From positions 1 through 13,789 of the forward strand of contig JBFJVZ010000189.1 in NCBI GenBank assembly GCA_041623895.1: a stretch of 13,789 nucleotides of DNA, given 5' to 3'. The position numbers and the translations under genes were made by a program. This document shows, one piece after another, positions 6,204-13,783 of the stretch. The notes under the pieces were generated by a model that ran no database searches, had not been told where the DNA came from, and was given only the letters and a program-made list of their open reading frames with translations. The stretch comes from JBFJVZ01 sp041623895 (GTDB lineage: Bacteria > Planctomycetota > Planctomycetia > Pirellulales > Pirellulaceae). Numbering within the stretch: the first letter of the stretch is position 1; every line of letters starts with the position of its first letter.

Positions 6204-7567
6204 CACAGCACCTTGGTCACACCGGGGATCGGGATTCGATAGGAGCCGTCGGACAAAGCCTTGACGGGCGCGGGGGCGTCCCACGATTCAGCGTCGGTTG
6301 TGATTGAGATTTCACTTTGCATCGCCTCGTCCCACTCGATGACTTTTCCGGAGTAAGTTGCCAATCGGCCCAGAATGGCGGTCATCGTACTGGTCGCTCC
6401 ATACTCGACTTCGTTGTGAGGCTGGTCACGCAGCACCCTGTCAATGATCACGTTCCACTCGACCTGGTACGGGCTGATGTAGTCCTTACTTTGTCGTCGC
6501 GGTGTTGCCCAGATTTGTTTCTCGCCGCTGGTCAGCTTGCAAGATCCCGTCCCCAATTCGGCAATTCCGTCGGCACATTCAATATGCTCTGCCACCAGAT
6601 TCTTACAGCCGGGAATTTGACGACAGTAACTGTGCAGCTTTGTCCCATCGGGGTAAGTGTAGATTACGGCATGATGATCAAAGATGTTTCCAAATCGTTT
6701 ATCGGTTCGTACTTGGCGTCCACCCATGCCTTCGGCTGACACGGGCAATTCGCCCTTTACCCAGTTACAGATATCCAAATTATGAATGTGCTGTTCACAG
6801 ATATGGTCACCACTTAGCCAGTCAAAGAAATACCAGTTGCGAACCTGGTACTCCAATTCCGGCATCTTTTCGCGAGGCACCGGTGTCTTGGCTGGATTCC
6901 CCGTGTTCCAAAAAGCACGCATCGACACGATCCGCCCGATCTGTTTCGATTGGATTCGGCGGATCGCTTCCAGGTAGGATTCTTGATGATGGCGTTGTAG
7001 ACCGACACCAACTTTCAGGTTTTTTGCTTTCGCTTGTTCGTTGGCTGCAAGGACACGTCGCACGCCCGGCGCATCGGTCGCAACCGGTTTCTCCATGAAG
7101 ACGTGCTTGCCCGCGGCGACCGCATACTCAAAGTGCAGTGGGCGATAGCCGGGCGGCCCGGTGAGGACGACCAGGTCAACATCGGAGTCAATGATCTTGC
7201 GATAAGCATCCAAGCCAACGAATTGGCGCTCCGGCGGAACATCAATTGCCTCGCCAAATCCCGGTCCCTTTTCCAGCTTCGACTTTCCTGCCTTCCCCCG
7301 CATCAAGGAACTCAGACTCAATTGCAGTCGATCATTGAAGGCATCTGCCATGGCCCAAAGTTTGACATTGTGTCCCGTGTTCAGGGCTTGTGCCGCAGCG
7401 CCCGAACCCCGGCCGCCACAACCGATCAAGCCAATCTTGACTTGATCGGAACCCGCGGCGAAGGCGCGAGCTGTTAACGTTGCCGGAACAATCAAACCAC
7501 CGGCTGTCAATGTTGATTTCAGGCAACGTCGGCGAGAAACAGACAAGGAAGAATCGGATCGAGACAT
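6203..7567 (-). CDS. Tat-exported Gfo/Idh/MocA-family oxidoreductase
   Basis: This is an NAD(P)-dependent dehydrogenase of the glucose-fructose oxidoreductase / inositol dehydrogenase family, 454 residues, acting on a sugar or polyol. ATG 7567 is preceded by AGGAG with a 7-nt spacer, a good Shine-Dalgarno for this window. The leader has a twin-arginine motif, SRRRCLK at residues 11-17, with a hydrophobic stretch and cleavage near AFAAG. Export as a folded, cofactor-loaded protein is expected. The Rossmann fold opens with KIGLIGCGGRGSG (44-56). The family EKP signature is MEKPVAT with Lys160. The C-terminal domain contains GDHICEQHIHNLDICNW, the usual active-site helix region. It diverges from the DUF1549/1553 operon across 166 bp and overlaps a tiny Tat-leader frame at its stop. 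The exact substrate is unknown. Confidence 0.96.
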   Translation of the reverse strand: MSRSDSSLSVSRRRCLKSTLTAGGLIVPATLTARAFAAGSDQVKIGLIGCGGRGSGAAAQALNTGHNVKLWAMADAFNDRLQLSLSSLMRGKAGKSKLEKGPGFGEAIDVPPERQFVGLDAYRKIIDSDVDLVVLTGPPGYRPLHFEYAVAAGKHVFMEKPVATDAPGVRRVLAANEQAKAKNLKVGVGLQRHHQESYLEAIRRIQSKQIGRIVSMRAFWNTGNPAKTPVPREKMPELEYQVRNWYFFDWLSGDHICEQHIHNLDICNWVKGELPVSAEGMGGRQVRTDKRFGNIFDHHAVIYTYPDGTKLHSYCRQIPGCKNLVAEHIECADGIAELGTGSCKLTSGEKQIWATPRRQSKDYISPYQVEWNVIIDRVLRDQPHNEVEYGATSTMTAILGRLATYSGKVIEWDEAMQSEISITTDAESWDAPAPVKALSDGSYRIPIPGVTKVL

Positions 7568-7733
7568 GCAGGCGCTCCTGTGAGAATTTGCCCAATGATA
7601 CACCAGCCTGTCAGGCACGCTTCCATTTTGCGATGGAAAGCCGTCCGCCCGCTACTTTGGGAATTTGCGGCCGATCGGTTACAATATTTTCTCGGCTACT
7701 GCCAATCCCACCCGAGTCTGTCTGCTCACCAAA
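7568..7733. promoter_or_regulatory. Divergent intergenic control region
   Basis: This 166-bp gap separates the oxidoreductase (minus) from the cytochrome-like operon (plus). Two inverted repeats sit between the starts: GCCTG-T-CAGGC at 7606-7616 and TTCCAT-N6-ATGGAA at 7621-7638. Either could be an operator shared by both transcription units. A weak minus-strand -10 (TATCAT, 7600-7595) has no good -35. Confidence 0.4.
7657..7685 (+). promoter_or_regulatory. Candidate sigma70-type promoter of the DUF1549/1553-DUF1501 operon
   Basis: TTGGGA (7657-7662, 4 of 6 consensus) and TACAAT (7680-7685, 5 of 6) are separated by exactly 17 bp. A start near 7692 would leave a leader of about 42 nt before ATG 7734. 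It lies just downstream of the TTCCAT inverted repeat. Confidence 0.45.
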
Positions 7734-10700
7734 ATGAATCGATTCTCTCTCTTTGCCATCGTGCTTGCGTTTGGCTTGTCGTGGTCTAGTGACGTTATTG
7801 CGGAAACGAGCAGCTTTTCGCATCACATCTCCTTTGCTAACGACGTTCAGCCGATTCTCAGGCGTCACTGCTACCGCTGTCACGGTTCCAAGAATCAAGA
7901 AGCAGGCTTGCAACTGAACCAACGCTCTGCAGCGATGGGCACGGCAGACTCAGGGGAACCGGTGATTGTCAAAGCGGATGCCGATGCGAGTTTGCTGATC
8001 CAGCGCCTCGTGGATGAAGATCAAGGCGACCTGATGCCCTTGGACGGCCAACCACTGTCAGCGAAAGAAGTCGCTGTGCTGCGGCGCTGGATTGATGACG
8101 GTGCCGACTGGCCTGACGAGCTCGCCGAGGCGAAGCATTGGGCCTACCAACCGATCAGACGACCGGAGACTTCGAATCTTGCGACATCGAATTCACCGAT
8201 CGACCATTTCATTCAGCGCCGCCGAGAACAACGCGGTCTGGATTCTTCGCCGCCGCTGGATCGTGCACGATTGATTCGGCGTGTCTCACTTGCCCTGACG
8301 GGAATTCCGCCCACGATCGAGGAGATCGATGAATTCATACACGACCAATCGCCAAATGCTTACGAAAAGGTGGTTGATCGTTTGTTGAAGTCGGAGAGGT
8401 ACGGGGAGCGATGGGCCATTGGCTGGCTGGATTTGGCCCGCTACGCGGATAGCAACGGCTTTCAGGCCGACCAGATTCGCGACAACTGGGCATATCGCGA
8501 TTGGGTGATTCGCGCATTCAATAGCGACATGCCATTCGATCAGTTTGTGATCGATCAGATCGCCGGTGATCTACGACCCGATGCAACAGTCGAGCAAAAA
8601 ATAGCGACCGGTTTTCATCGCATGACCACGTGCAACGTGGAAGCGGGCGTGCACCCTGAGGCAAATCGCGTCAATCAGATTGTCGACCGCGTCAATACGA
8701 CGGCGACTGTGTTTCTGGGCACGACGCTGGAATGTGCACAGTGCCACGATCACAAATATGACCCGTTCACCCAGCAAGATTACTACCAGATTTTTTCGTA
8801 CTTCAACAATACGCCGCTGGAAGTCAAGAACACGTCGGGTGTGACCTGGGACTTTTTCGGTCCCACGATGGACTTGCCGATGGGTGAGTCACAAAAAAAT
8901 CGACTCGATTCTTTGCAACGCCAATTGGCTGAACTAGAGGCGTCGCGTGAGCAAGTCGTGCAGCAATCCGAGGAAGGCTTCGCACAGTGGCTGGCAAGAC
9001 TTCAAGAAGTTAAAGACCAGCCAACACAGTGGCGAACCGTCAAGCCGGAGGTCTTTGAAACCAGCGGCGGTGAAGATTTCCAGATTTTGGAGGACGGGGC
9101 AGTTCTACTCACTGGAACCGTGCCCGATACGGTCGAGCATGTCTTTACGTTGCCCGCAGCTGAGCAGCCGATTACGGCGATCAAGATCGATGTCTTGACC
9201 GACGACGCGATTCCCGGCAAAGGCCCCGGCCGTGGTGATGCTCAACGTTCAAATATCATTCTTAGCGAATTGACGTGCGAATTGATCACCGACAAGGAAG
9301 CGATACAATTGGAACTGCAAGATCCGGTCGCGGATTTTTCGCAGACAGGTTGGCCTGTCGCCAATGCGATTGACGGCAATCGAAAAACGGGTTGGGCGAT
9401 CGCACCGCAGTTTGGCAAACCGCATTGGGCTGCTTTTACGCTGGCATCTCCCCTGACGCTGAAGCCAGACAGCGAGCGGCTGCGAATCACACTGGGGCAA
9501 TTCTTTGGACGCGGCCGCGTGATCGGCAAACCAAGAATCTCGATTTTCAACGGCGACCCTTCGCTGCTGAATATCGCTGAGGATGTAATCAAGCTTGCCG
9601 CCAAGGAAAAGCTGTCCAAGGCCGATCGTAAGAAATTGCGAGCTGAATTTGACAACAGCAATCCGCAATTGCGACAGATTCAGCGCGAGATCGCGAAGAC
9701 AAAAAAAGAGATCGAAGCCAATAAGCCAGATACGACTCTGGTGATGGTCGAGCTGGAGCAGCCTCGCGAGACGTTTGTGATGATCCGCGGCGATTATGAA
9801 AGCCTGGGCGATAAAGTCTCGCCGGGTACACCCGCGGTGTTGCCAAAAGATGACTCGATTCAAAACAGCGGCGACCGCATGGAATTCGCCCTTTGGCTGA
9901 CTTCGCCAAAGAATCCGCTGCTACCGCGTGTGACGGTCAATCGCTGGTGGGCCGAAATATTTGGCGCCGGCATCGTCAGCACACCCGAGGATTTTGGCAC
10001 CCAAGGCGAAGACCCCAGCCATCCAGCGCTGCTGGATTGGCTGGCCAACGAACTGATTTCATCCGGTTGGTCGATGAAGCATCTACACAAGCAGATGGTG
10101 ATGTCGGAAACGTTTCAGCAGACCTCGCGGATCACGCCGGAATTGTTGGAAGCCGACCCAGAGAACCGCTTGCTCGCTTGCGGCCCGAGATTTCGCTTGC
10201 CCGCTGAATTGATTCGTGACAACGCTTTGGCGATTAGCGGCTTACTGTCCAATAAATTGCATGGTCCGCCGATCATGCCTTTTCAACCGAGTGATATTTG
10301 GCGTAGCGTCGGTCGCAATCAACCGAAATGGGTTGCTGCGGATAACGAGAATCGGTTCCGCCGTGGACTATACGTGATTTGGAAGCGTGCAGCACCTTAT
10401 CCGAGTTTTATCAATTTTGATGCGCCGCTTCGCGGCAGCTGCACTGTCAATCGCAGCCGATCGAATACGCCCCTGCAGGCGCTTACTTTGTTGAACGACC
10501 CGGCTTATGCAGAGATGTCCTTGGCGTTTGCCGATCGTGTGCTCTCAGAAGCCCCCAGCAGTGGCGATCGAGAACGGTTACGGTATGCGGTGAAGTTGTC
10601 CGTGGCACGAGACGCGACCGATATTGAGCTAGACCTGCTTCAGCAGTTGTTGGACGAAGAGCGAAAAGTTGTCTTGGCGGACGAAAACATAATCCAAGCA

Positions 10701-10817
10701 AGAACCAAGACGCTGACGGCAGCGCTCAAGTTGCGAACAGCCGATAGAGCAGAATTGGCGGCGTGGTTTGCCGTCGCCAATACATTATTGAACATGGACG
10801 AAACGATGAACCAGTAA
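7734..10817 (+). CDS. Planctomycete cytochrome-type protein: PSCyt1 + DUF1549 + DUF1553
   Basis: This secreted protein of 1027 residues is of the type planctomycetes carry in many copies; its molecular role is unknown. ATG 7734 opens a signal peptide (MNRFSLFAIVLAFGLSW, cleavage near VIA-ETS). The PSCyt1 region (about 33-95) has a heme-type CxxCH, CYRCHG, at residues 46-50. DUF1549 (about 150-365) starts near IDHFIQRRREQRGL and contains a second CxxCH, CAQCHDHKYDPF, at 334-338. A predicted coiled coil (about 388-425) leads to an insert of about 180 residues that looks like a beta-sandwich carbohydrate-binding module (AIDGNRKTGWAIAPQFGKPHW). A second charged coil spans about 622-666. DUF1553 (about 727-1010) includes NPLLPRVTVNRWWAEIFG and SNTPLQALTLLNDP. 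The stop is 4 bp before the DUF1501 gene, so the two form an operon. Heme attachment is inferred, not shown. Confidence 0.96.
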   Translation: MNRFSLFAIVLAFGLSWSSDVIAETSSFSHHISFANDVQPILRRHCYRCHGSKNQEAGLQLNQRSAAMGTADSGEPVIVKADADASLLIQRLVDEDQGDLMPLDGQPLSAKEVAVLRRWIDDGADWPDELAEAKHWAYQPIRRPETSNLATSNSPIDHFIQRRREQRGLDSSPPLDRARLIRRVSLALTGIPPTIEEIDEFIHDQSPNAYEKVVDRLLKSERYGERWAIGWLDLARYADSNGFQADQIRDNWAYRDWVIRAFNSDMPFDQFVIDQIAGDLRPDATVEQKIATGFHRMTTCNVEAGVHPEANRVNQIVDRVNTTATVFLGTTLECAQCHDHKYDPFTQQDYYQIFSYFNNTPLEVKNTSGVTWDFFGPTMDLPMGESQKNRLDSLQRQLAELEASREQVVQQSEEGFAQWLARLQEVKDQPTQWRTVKPEVFETSGGEDFQILEDGAVLLTGTVPDTVEHVFTLPAAEQPITAIKIDVLTDDAIPGKGPGRGDAQRSNIILSELTCELITDKEAIQLELQDPVADFSQTGWPVANAIDGNRKTGWAIAPQFGKPHWAAFTLASPLTLKPDSERLRITLGQFFGRGRVIGKPRISIFNGDPSLLNIAEDVIKLAAKEKLSKADRKKLRAEFDNSNPQLRQIQREIAKTKKEIEANKPDTTLVMVELEQPRETFVMIRGDYESLGDKVSPGTPAVLPKDDSIQNSGDRMEFALWLTSPKNPLLPRVTVNRWWAEIFGAGIVSTPEDFGTQGEDPSHPALLDWLANELISSGWSMKHLHKQMVMSETFQQTSRITPELLEADPENRLLACGPRFRLPAELIRDNALAISGLLSNKLHGPPIMPFQPSDIWRSVGRNQPKWVAADNENRFRRGLYVIWKRAAPYPSFINFDAPLRGSCTVNRSRSNTPLQALTLLNDPAYAEMSLAFADRVLSEAPSSGDRERLRYAVKLSVARDATDIELDLLQQLLDEERKVVLADENIIQARTKTLTAALKLRTADRAELAAWFAVANTLLNMDETMNQ

Positions 10818-10821
10818 CCCT

Positions 10822-12261
10822 ATGAACATCACACCCACAGCACTTGGCCGTCGCACGCTGTTGCAGCGCAGCGGGTTTGGACTCGGCGCATTCGCGCTTT
10901 CTCAACTGCTGCAGAATGAGAGCGGGGCGTCGCCGCTGAGCAACGATCCGCTGGCACCGAAGCCGGCTCACTTTCAGGGCAAAGCAAAGAGTGTCATCTA
11001 TATCCATATGGTCGGTGCCCCGTCCCATTTAGACTTGTTTGACTTTAAGCCGGTGCTGCAACAACGCAACGGCGAAGATTGCCCAACCGACTTGTTTGAG
11101 TCCAGCAAGTTTGCATTCGTCCGCAACTTGCCAAAACTACTGGGGACGCCGAACGATAAGAAATACGAATTCAAGCGATGTGGGCAATCGGGTTTGCCAA
11201 TCTCCAATCTGCTGCCGAATTTGCAATCCGTTGCCGACGAATTGACGCTGATCAAGTCGCTGCACACCAATGAATTCAACCACGGCCCCGCGCAGATGTT
11301 CATGCTCAGCGGTTTCGGTCGCTTTGGCCGTCCCAGCATCGGCTCCTGGTTGAACTACGGACTGGGAACCGAGAATCAGGATCTGCCCGGATTCGTGGTC
11401 TTGATCACTGGCAACGTGCTTGGCGCCGGCAGTCCGGCTTGGGGCAGCGGATTCTTGCCGTCGGTGTATCAAGGCGTTGAATTCCGCAGTAAAGGTGATC
11501 CCGTGCTCTTCCTCAGCAATCCCGCGGGTGTCGGCGTGCAATCGCGAAAGCGGATCATCGATACGGTAAACAGACTGAATCAAGTGCAATTGGCTGATAT
11601 CGGTGACCCGGAAATTGCCACGCGGATCAGTCAATACGAGCTCGCGTATCGGATGCAAACAAGCGTTCCGGAATTGATGGACATCTCCGCCGAACCAAAA
11701 AACATCCACGAGATGTATGGCACCAAGCCCGGCCAAACGAGCTTTGCCAACAACTGCCTGCTGGCACGCCGTTTGGTGGAGCGCGGCGTTCGCTTTGTTC
11801 AGTTATTCGACCAGGGTTGGGACACACACGGTAGCGTTTTTTCGCGGCTGGCCGGAAAAACAAAACAAGTGGATCAGCCAATTGCCGCATTGATCAAAGA
11901 TCTTCGTGTCCGCGGTTTGTTGGATTCAACTCTGGTCGTGTGGTCGGCTGAGTTTGGAAGGACGCCTTTTGCGCAAGGCACCAACGATGTCGGGCAAAAC
12001 ACCAAAGCGGGGCGTGATCATCACAAGGACGCCTTCGCCGTGTGGATCGCGGGCGGCGGAACCAAAGGTGGGATGAGTTTCGGCGAAACGGATGATTTGG
12101 GTTACAAGATCGCTGAAAACCCGGTGCACGTGCATGACTTTAACGCCACGCTGTTGCACCTGATGGGAATCAACCACGAGCGTCTGACGTTCCGCTACCA
12201 AGGCCGTCAGTATCGATTGACTGACGTCGAAGGTCAGGTGGTGAAAGACATCGTCGCTTGA
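10822..12261 (+). CDS. DUF1501 family exported protein
   Basis: This 479-residue protein belongs to DUF1501, a family related to the alkaline phosphatase/sulfatase fold whose activity is not established. The N-terminus has a twin-arginine-like leader, LGRRTLLQRSGFGLGAF, with Arg10-Arg11. Conserved family segments are visible: YIHMVGAPSHLDLFDFKP near 59-76, HGPAQMFMLSGFGR, FDQGWDTHG (Asp334, His336), EFGRTP from Glu377, and GRDHH (Asp399, His400, His401). These Asp/His sites are where a related metalloenzyme would bind metal. The ATG is 4 bp after the stop of the DUF1549/1553 gene, with no good Shine-Dalgarno, suggesting translational coupling. The pairing of these two families is standard in planctomycetes and suggests they work together at or outside the membrane. 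A hairpin follows the stop. Confidence 0.96.
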   Translation: MNITPTALGRRTLLQRSGFGLGAFALSQLLQNESGASPLSNDPLAPKPAHFQGKAKSVIYIHMVGAPSHLDLFDFKPVLQQRNGEDCPTDLFESSKFAFVRNLPKLLGTPNDKKYEFKRCGQSGLPISNLLPNLQSVADELTLIKSLHTNEFNHGPAQMFMLSGFGRFGRPSIGSWLNYGLGTENQDLPGFVVLITGNVLGAGSPAWGSGFLPSVYQGVEFRSKGDPVLFLSNPAGVGVQSRKRIIDTVNRLNQVQLADIGDPEIATRISQYELAYRMQTSVPELMDISAEPKNIHEMYGTKPGQTSFANNCLLARRLVERGVRFVQLFDQGWDTHGSVFSRLAGKTKQVDQPIAALIKDLRVRGLLDSTLVVWSAEFGRTPFAQGTNDVGQNTKAGRDHHKDAFAVWIAGGGTKGGMSFGETDDLGYKIAENPVHVHDFNATLLHLMGINHERLTFRYQGRQYRLTDVEGQVVKDIVA

Positions 12262-12271
12262 TCGATGCTGG

Positions 12272-12306
12272 TTTTCGCCGTCATGAATTGACCTTGACGG
12301 CGAAAA
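12272..12306 (+). terminator. Perfect 12-bp hairpin after the DUF1501 gene
   Basis: TTTTCGCCGTCA (12272-12283) and TGACGGCGAAAA (12295-12306) pair perfectly around an 11-nt loop, 11 bp after the operon's stop. The stem begins with T4 and ends with A4, but no U-tract follows on the plus strand, so it may be an atypical terminator or an RNA 3'-end stabiliser. It also isolates dprA, which has its own promoter. Confidence 0.5.
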
Positions 12307-12341
12307 GTCCCGCGGCGAAGCAAAATATCGCCTTCGCCCGT

Positions 12342-12371
12342 TTGACGCATGACCAGCTCTGCCGACATAAT
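12342..12371 (+). promoter_or_regulatory. Candidate sigma70-type promoter of dprA
   Basis: TTGACG (12342-12347) and CATAAT (12366-12371) each match the consensus at 5 of 6 positions and are 18 bp apart. Transcription would start near 12378, leaving about 40 nt before ATG 12417. This is the best promoter match in the window. Confidence 0.6.
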
Positions 12372-12416
12372 CTTCGTTGGTAACTCTTTCTCCAGAGTCG
12401 GGGCACAGCTGGCAGT

Positions 12417-13568
12417 ATGGACCAACCATCTACTTCCGCGCAACATGCGGGCGATGTTGTGGCGATCGATCCAATCCTTCGCTCGACTTTGCAACTTTCC
12501 ATGCTGCCGGGCATCGGCCCGCGTACTCTGACAGCGCTTCTGGATCGATTTCAAACCCCAGCCGGTGTTCTGGCGGCGGCCGGGTCGGAATTAGCGACCG
12601 TTGTCGGTGTCGGACCGAAGCTGATCCATGCGATTCGCACCGCTGCCCATCACGTTGACGTCGAATCGATGCTTCGCTGGTGCAGACAGCATGACGCGAA
12701 TCTTGTTTGTCGCGGTTCAACCGGCTATCCGCGGCGACTGGAGGATTTGCCGGACGCACCGCCGCTGCTGTTTGTTCGTGGCGAATTCACGACGGAAGAT
12801 GAGTTGGCGGTCGCGATCGTCGGCACACGCCACGCGACGACCTACGGATTGAAACAAGCGGAGAGATTTGCTTATTCGCTGGCACGCGCGGGGATCACCG
12901 TTGTCAGTGGATTGGCGCGCGGTATCGATTCGGCTGCACACGAAGGAGCGCTCAATGGCGGCGGACGAACGATCGCGGTGCTGGGAAGCGGACTGGGACA
13001 AATCTATCCCAGTGAGCACAAGGGGCTTGCTGACGCGGTGGCCGCCGATGGGGCACTGATCAGCGAGTATGCGCCGGATGCCAAACCACGTGGCGGCATG
13101 TTTCCGCAAAGAAACCGTCTGATCTCGGGGTTGGCCTTGGGGACCCTGGTGATCGAAGCCCCAGACCGTAGCGGCGCATTGATCACGGCGCGGCTGGCCG
13201 GCGAACAAAATCGGGACGTGTTTGCCCTGCCGGGACCAGTCACCAGTCGCGCTTCGCGGGGATGCAATCAGTTGATTCGTGACGGCGCGACTTTGGTGCA
13301 AACCGTCGACGATGTCTTGGAACAACTCGGGCCAATGCGGCAGCCGGTGACAACGGAGGACGGGCATCAGATTCGCAATGCGTCGGAATTACAACTGAAC
13401 GATCTGGAACGCAAAGTCTTGGAAGCGATCGGCGAAGCCAGCACCCCAATCGATCAAGTCATCGCCGGCAGCGGGCTCCCTGCGCATCGCGTGATCGCCA
13501 CCATCAGTGTGCTCGAGATGAGACGGCTGGTGCGAAGATTAAGCGGCCAATACGTTTCCAGAATTTAG
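12417..13568 (+). CDS. dprA: DNA-processing protein DprA (Smf)
   Basis: DprA binds incoming single-stranded DNA in the cytoplasm and loads RecA during natural transformation; it is widely conserved also in species not known to be competent. The 383-residue protein has three parts. A helix-hairpin-helix region (about 28-78) contains LPGIGPRTLTALL and VVGVGPKLIHAI. The Rossmann-like DprA domain (about 85-295) carries AIVGTRHATTYG, VSGLARGIDSAAH, VLGSGLGQIYP, FPQRNRLISGLA and SGALITARLA. A C-terminal winged helix (about 325-383, LNDLERKVLEAI to RLSGQYVSRI) is of the type seen in many longer DprA proteins. The start at 12417 lies about 40 nt after a strong promoter match. No other competence gene is in the window. 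A palindromic repeat begins 18 bp after the stop and could end its transcript. Confidence 0.97.
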   Translation: MDQPSTSAQHAGDVVAIDPILRSTLQLSMLPGIGPRTLTALLDRFQTPAGVLAAAGSELATVVGVGPKLIHAIRTAAHHVDVESMLRWCRQHDANLVCRGSTGYPRRLEDLPDAPPLLFVRGEFTTEDELAVAIVGTRHATTYGLKQAERFAYSLARAGITVVSGLARGIDSAAHEGALNGGGRTIAVLGSGLGQIYPSEHKGLADAVAADGALISEYAPDAKPRGGMFPQRNRLISGLALGTLVIEAPDRSGALITARLAGEQNRDVFALPGPVTSRASRGCNQLIRDGATLVQTVDDVLEQLGPMRQPVTTEDGHQIRNASELQLNDLERKVLEAIGEASTPIDQVIAGSGLPAHRVIATISVLEMRRLVRRLSGQYVSRI

Positions 13569-13586
13569 CGCATGCTCAGATACCTT

Positions 13587-13638
13587 GTAGGCCAGGACTT
13601 GTCCTGGCAATAAGGCGCCAGGACAAGTCCTGGCCTAC
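13587..13638. repeat. REP-like palindrome pair forming a perfect 22-bp hairpin
   Basis: Positions 13587-13608 and 13617-13638 are perfect reverse complements of 22 bases around an 8-nt loop. Each arm contains the core palindrome CCAGGAC-TT/AA-GTCCTGG, so each can also fold on itself. A third copy of the same unit lies at 13762-13783. The hairpin begins 18 bp after the dprA stop and could act as its terminator. Confidence 0.8.
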
Positions 13639-13761
13639 CGATGACCCCACATCAATGATGAGATTGCTCTGACGCCCGCGACCACCACCTGTGACTCATT
13701 AGAAAACCGAGGCTTAAAATTACTTCCTAGTTGGACGCTCTCCCCGTCCTGGCGCCGTACT

Positions 13762-13783
13762 GCCAGGACAAGTCCTGGCCTAC
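13762..13783. repeat. Third copy of the REP-like palindrome
   Basis: This unit is identical to 13617-13638 (same orientation) and is the reverse complement of 13587-13608. The shared sequence extends further with copy 1, to the final base of the window (TACAAGGTA against TACCTTGTA). Confidence 0.8.

Noticed and set aside
6317..7098. Plus-strand open frames inside the oxidoreductase gene
   Set aside because: They are antisense to a gene with intact GCGGRG, EKP and Tat motifs, and their own products show no domain or start signal.
9242..9863. Overlapping minus-strand open frames inside the DUF1549/1553 gene
   Set aside because: The plus frame is continuous through recognised domains; the antisense products are Arg/Ser-rich and featureless.
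12717..13367. 216-codon minus-strand open frame in dprA
   Set aside because: It lies entirely within a complete dprA gene and shows no recognisable motif.
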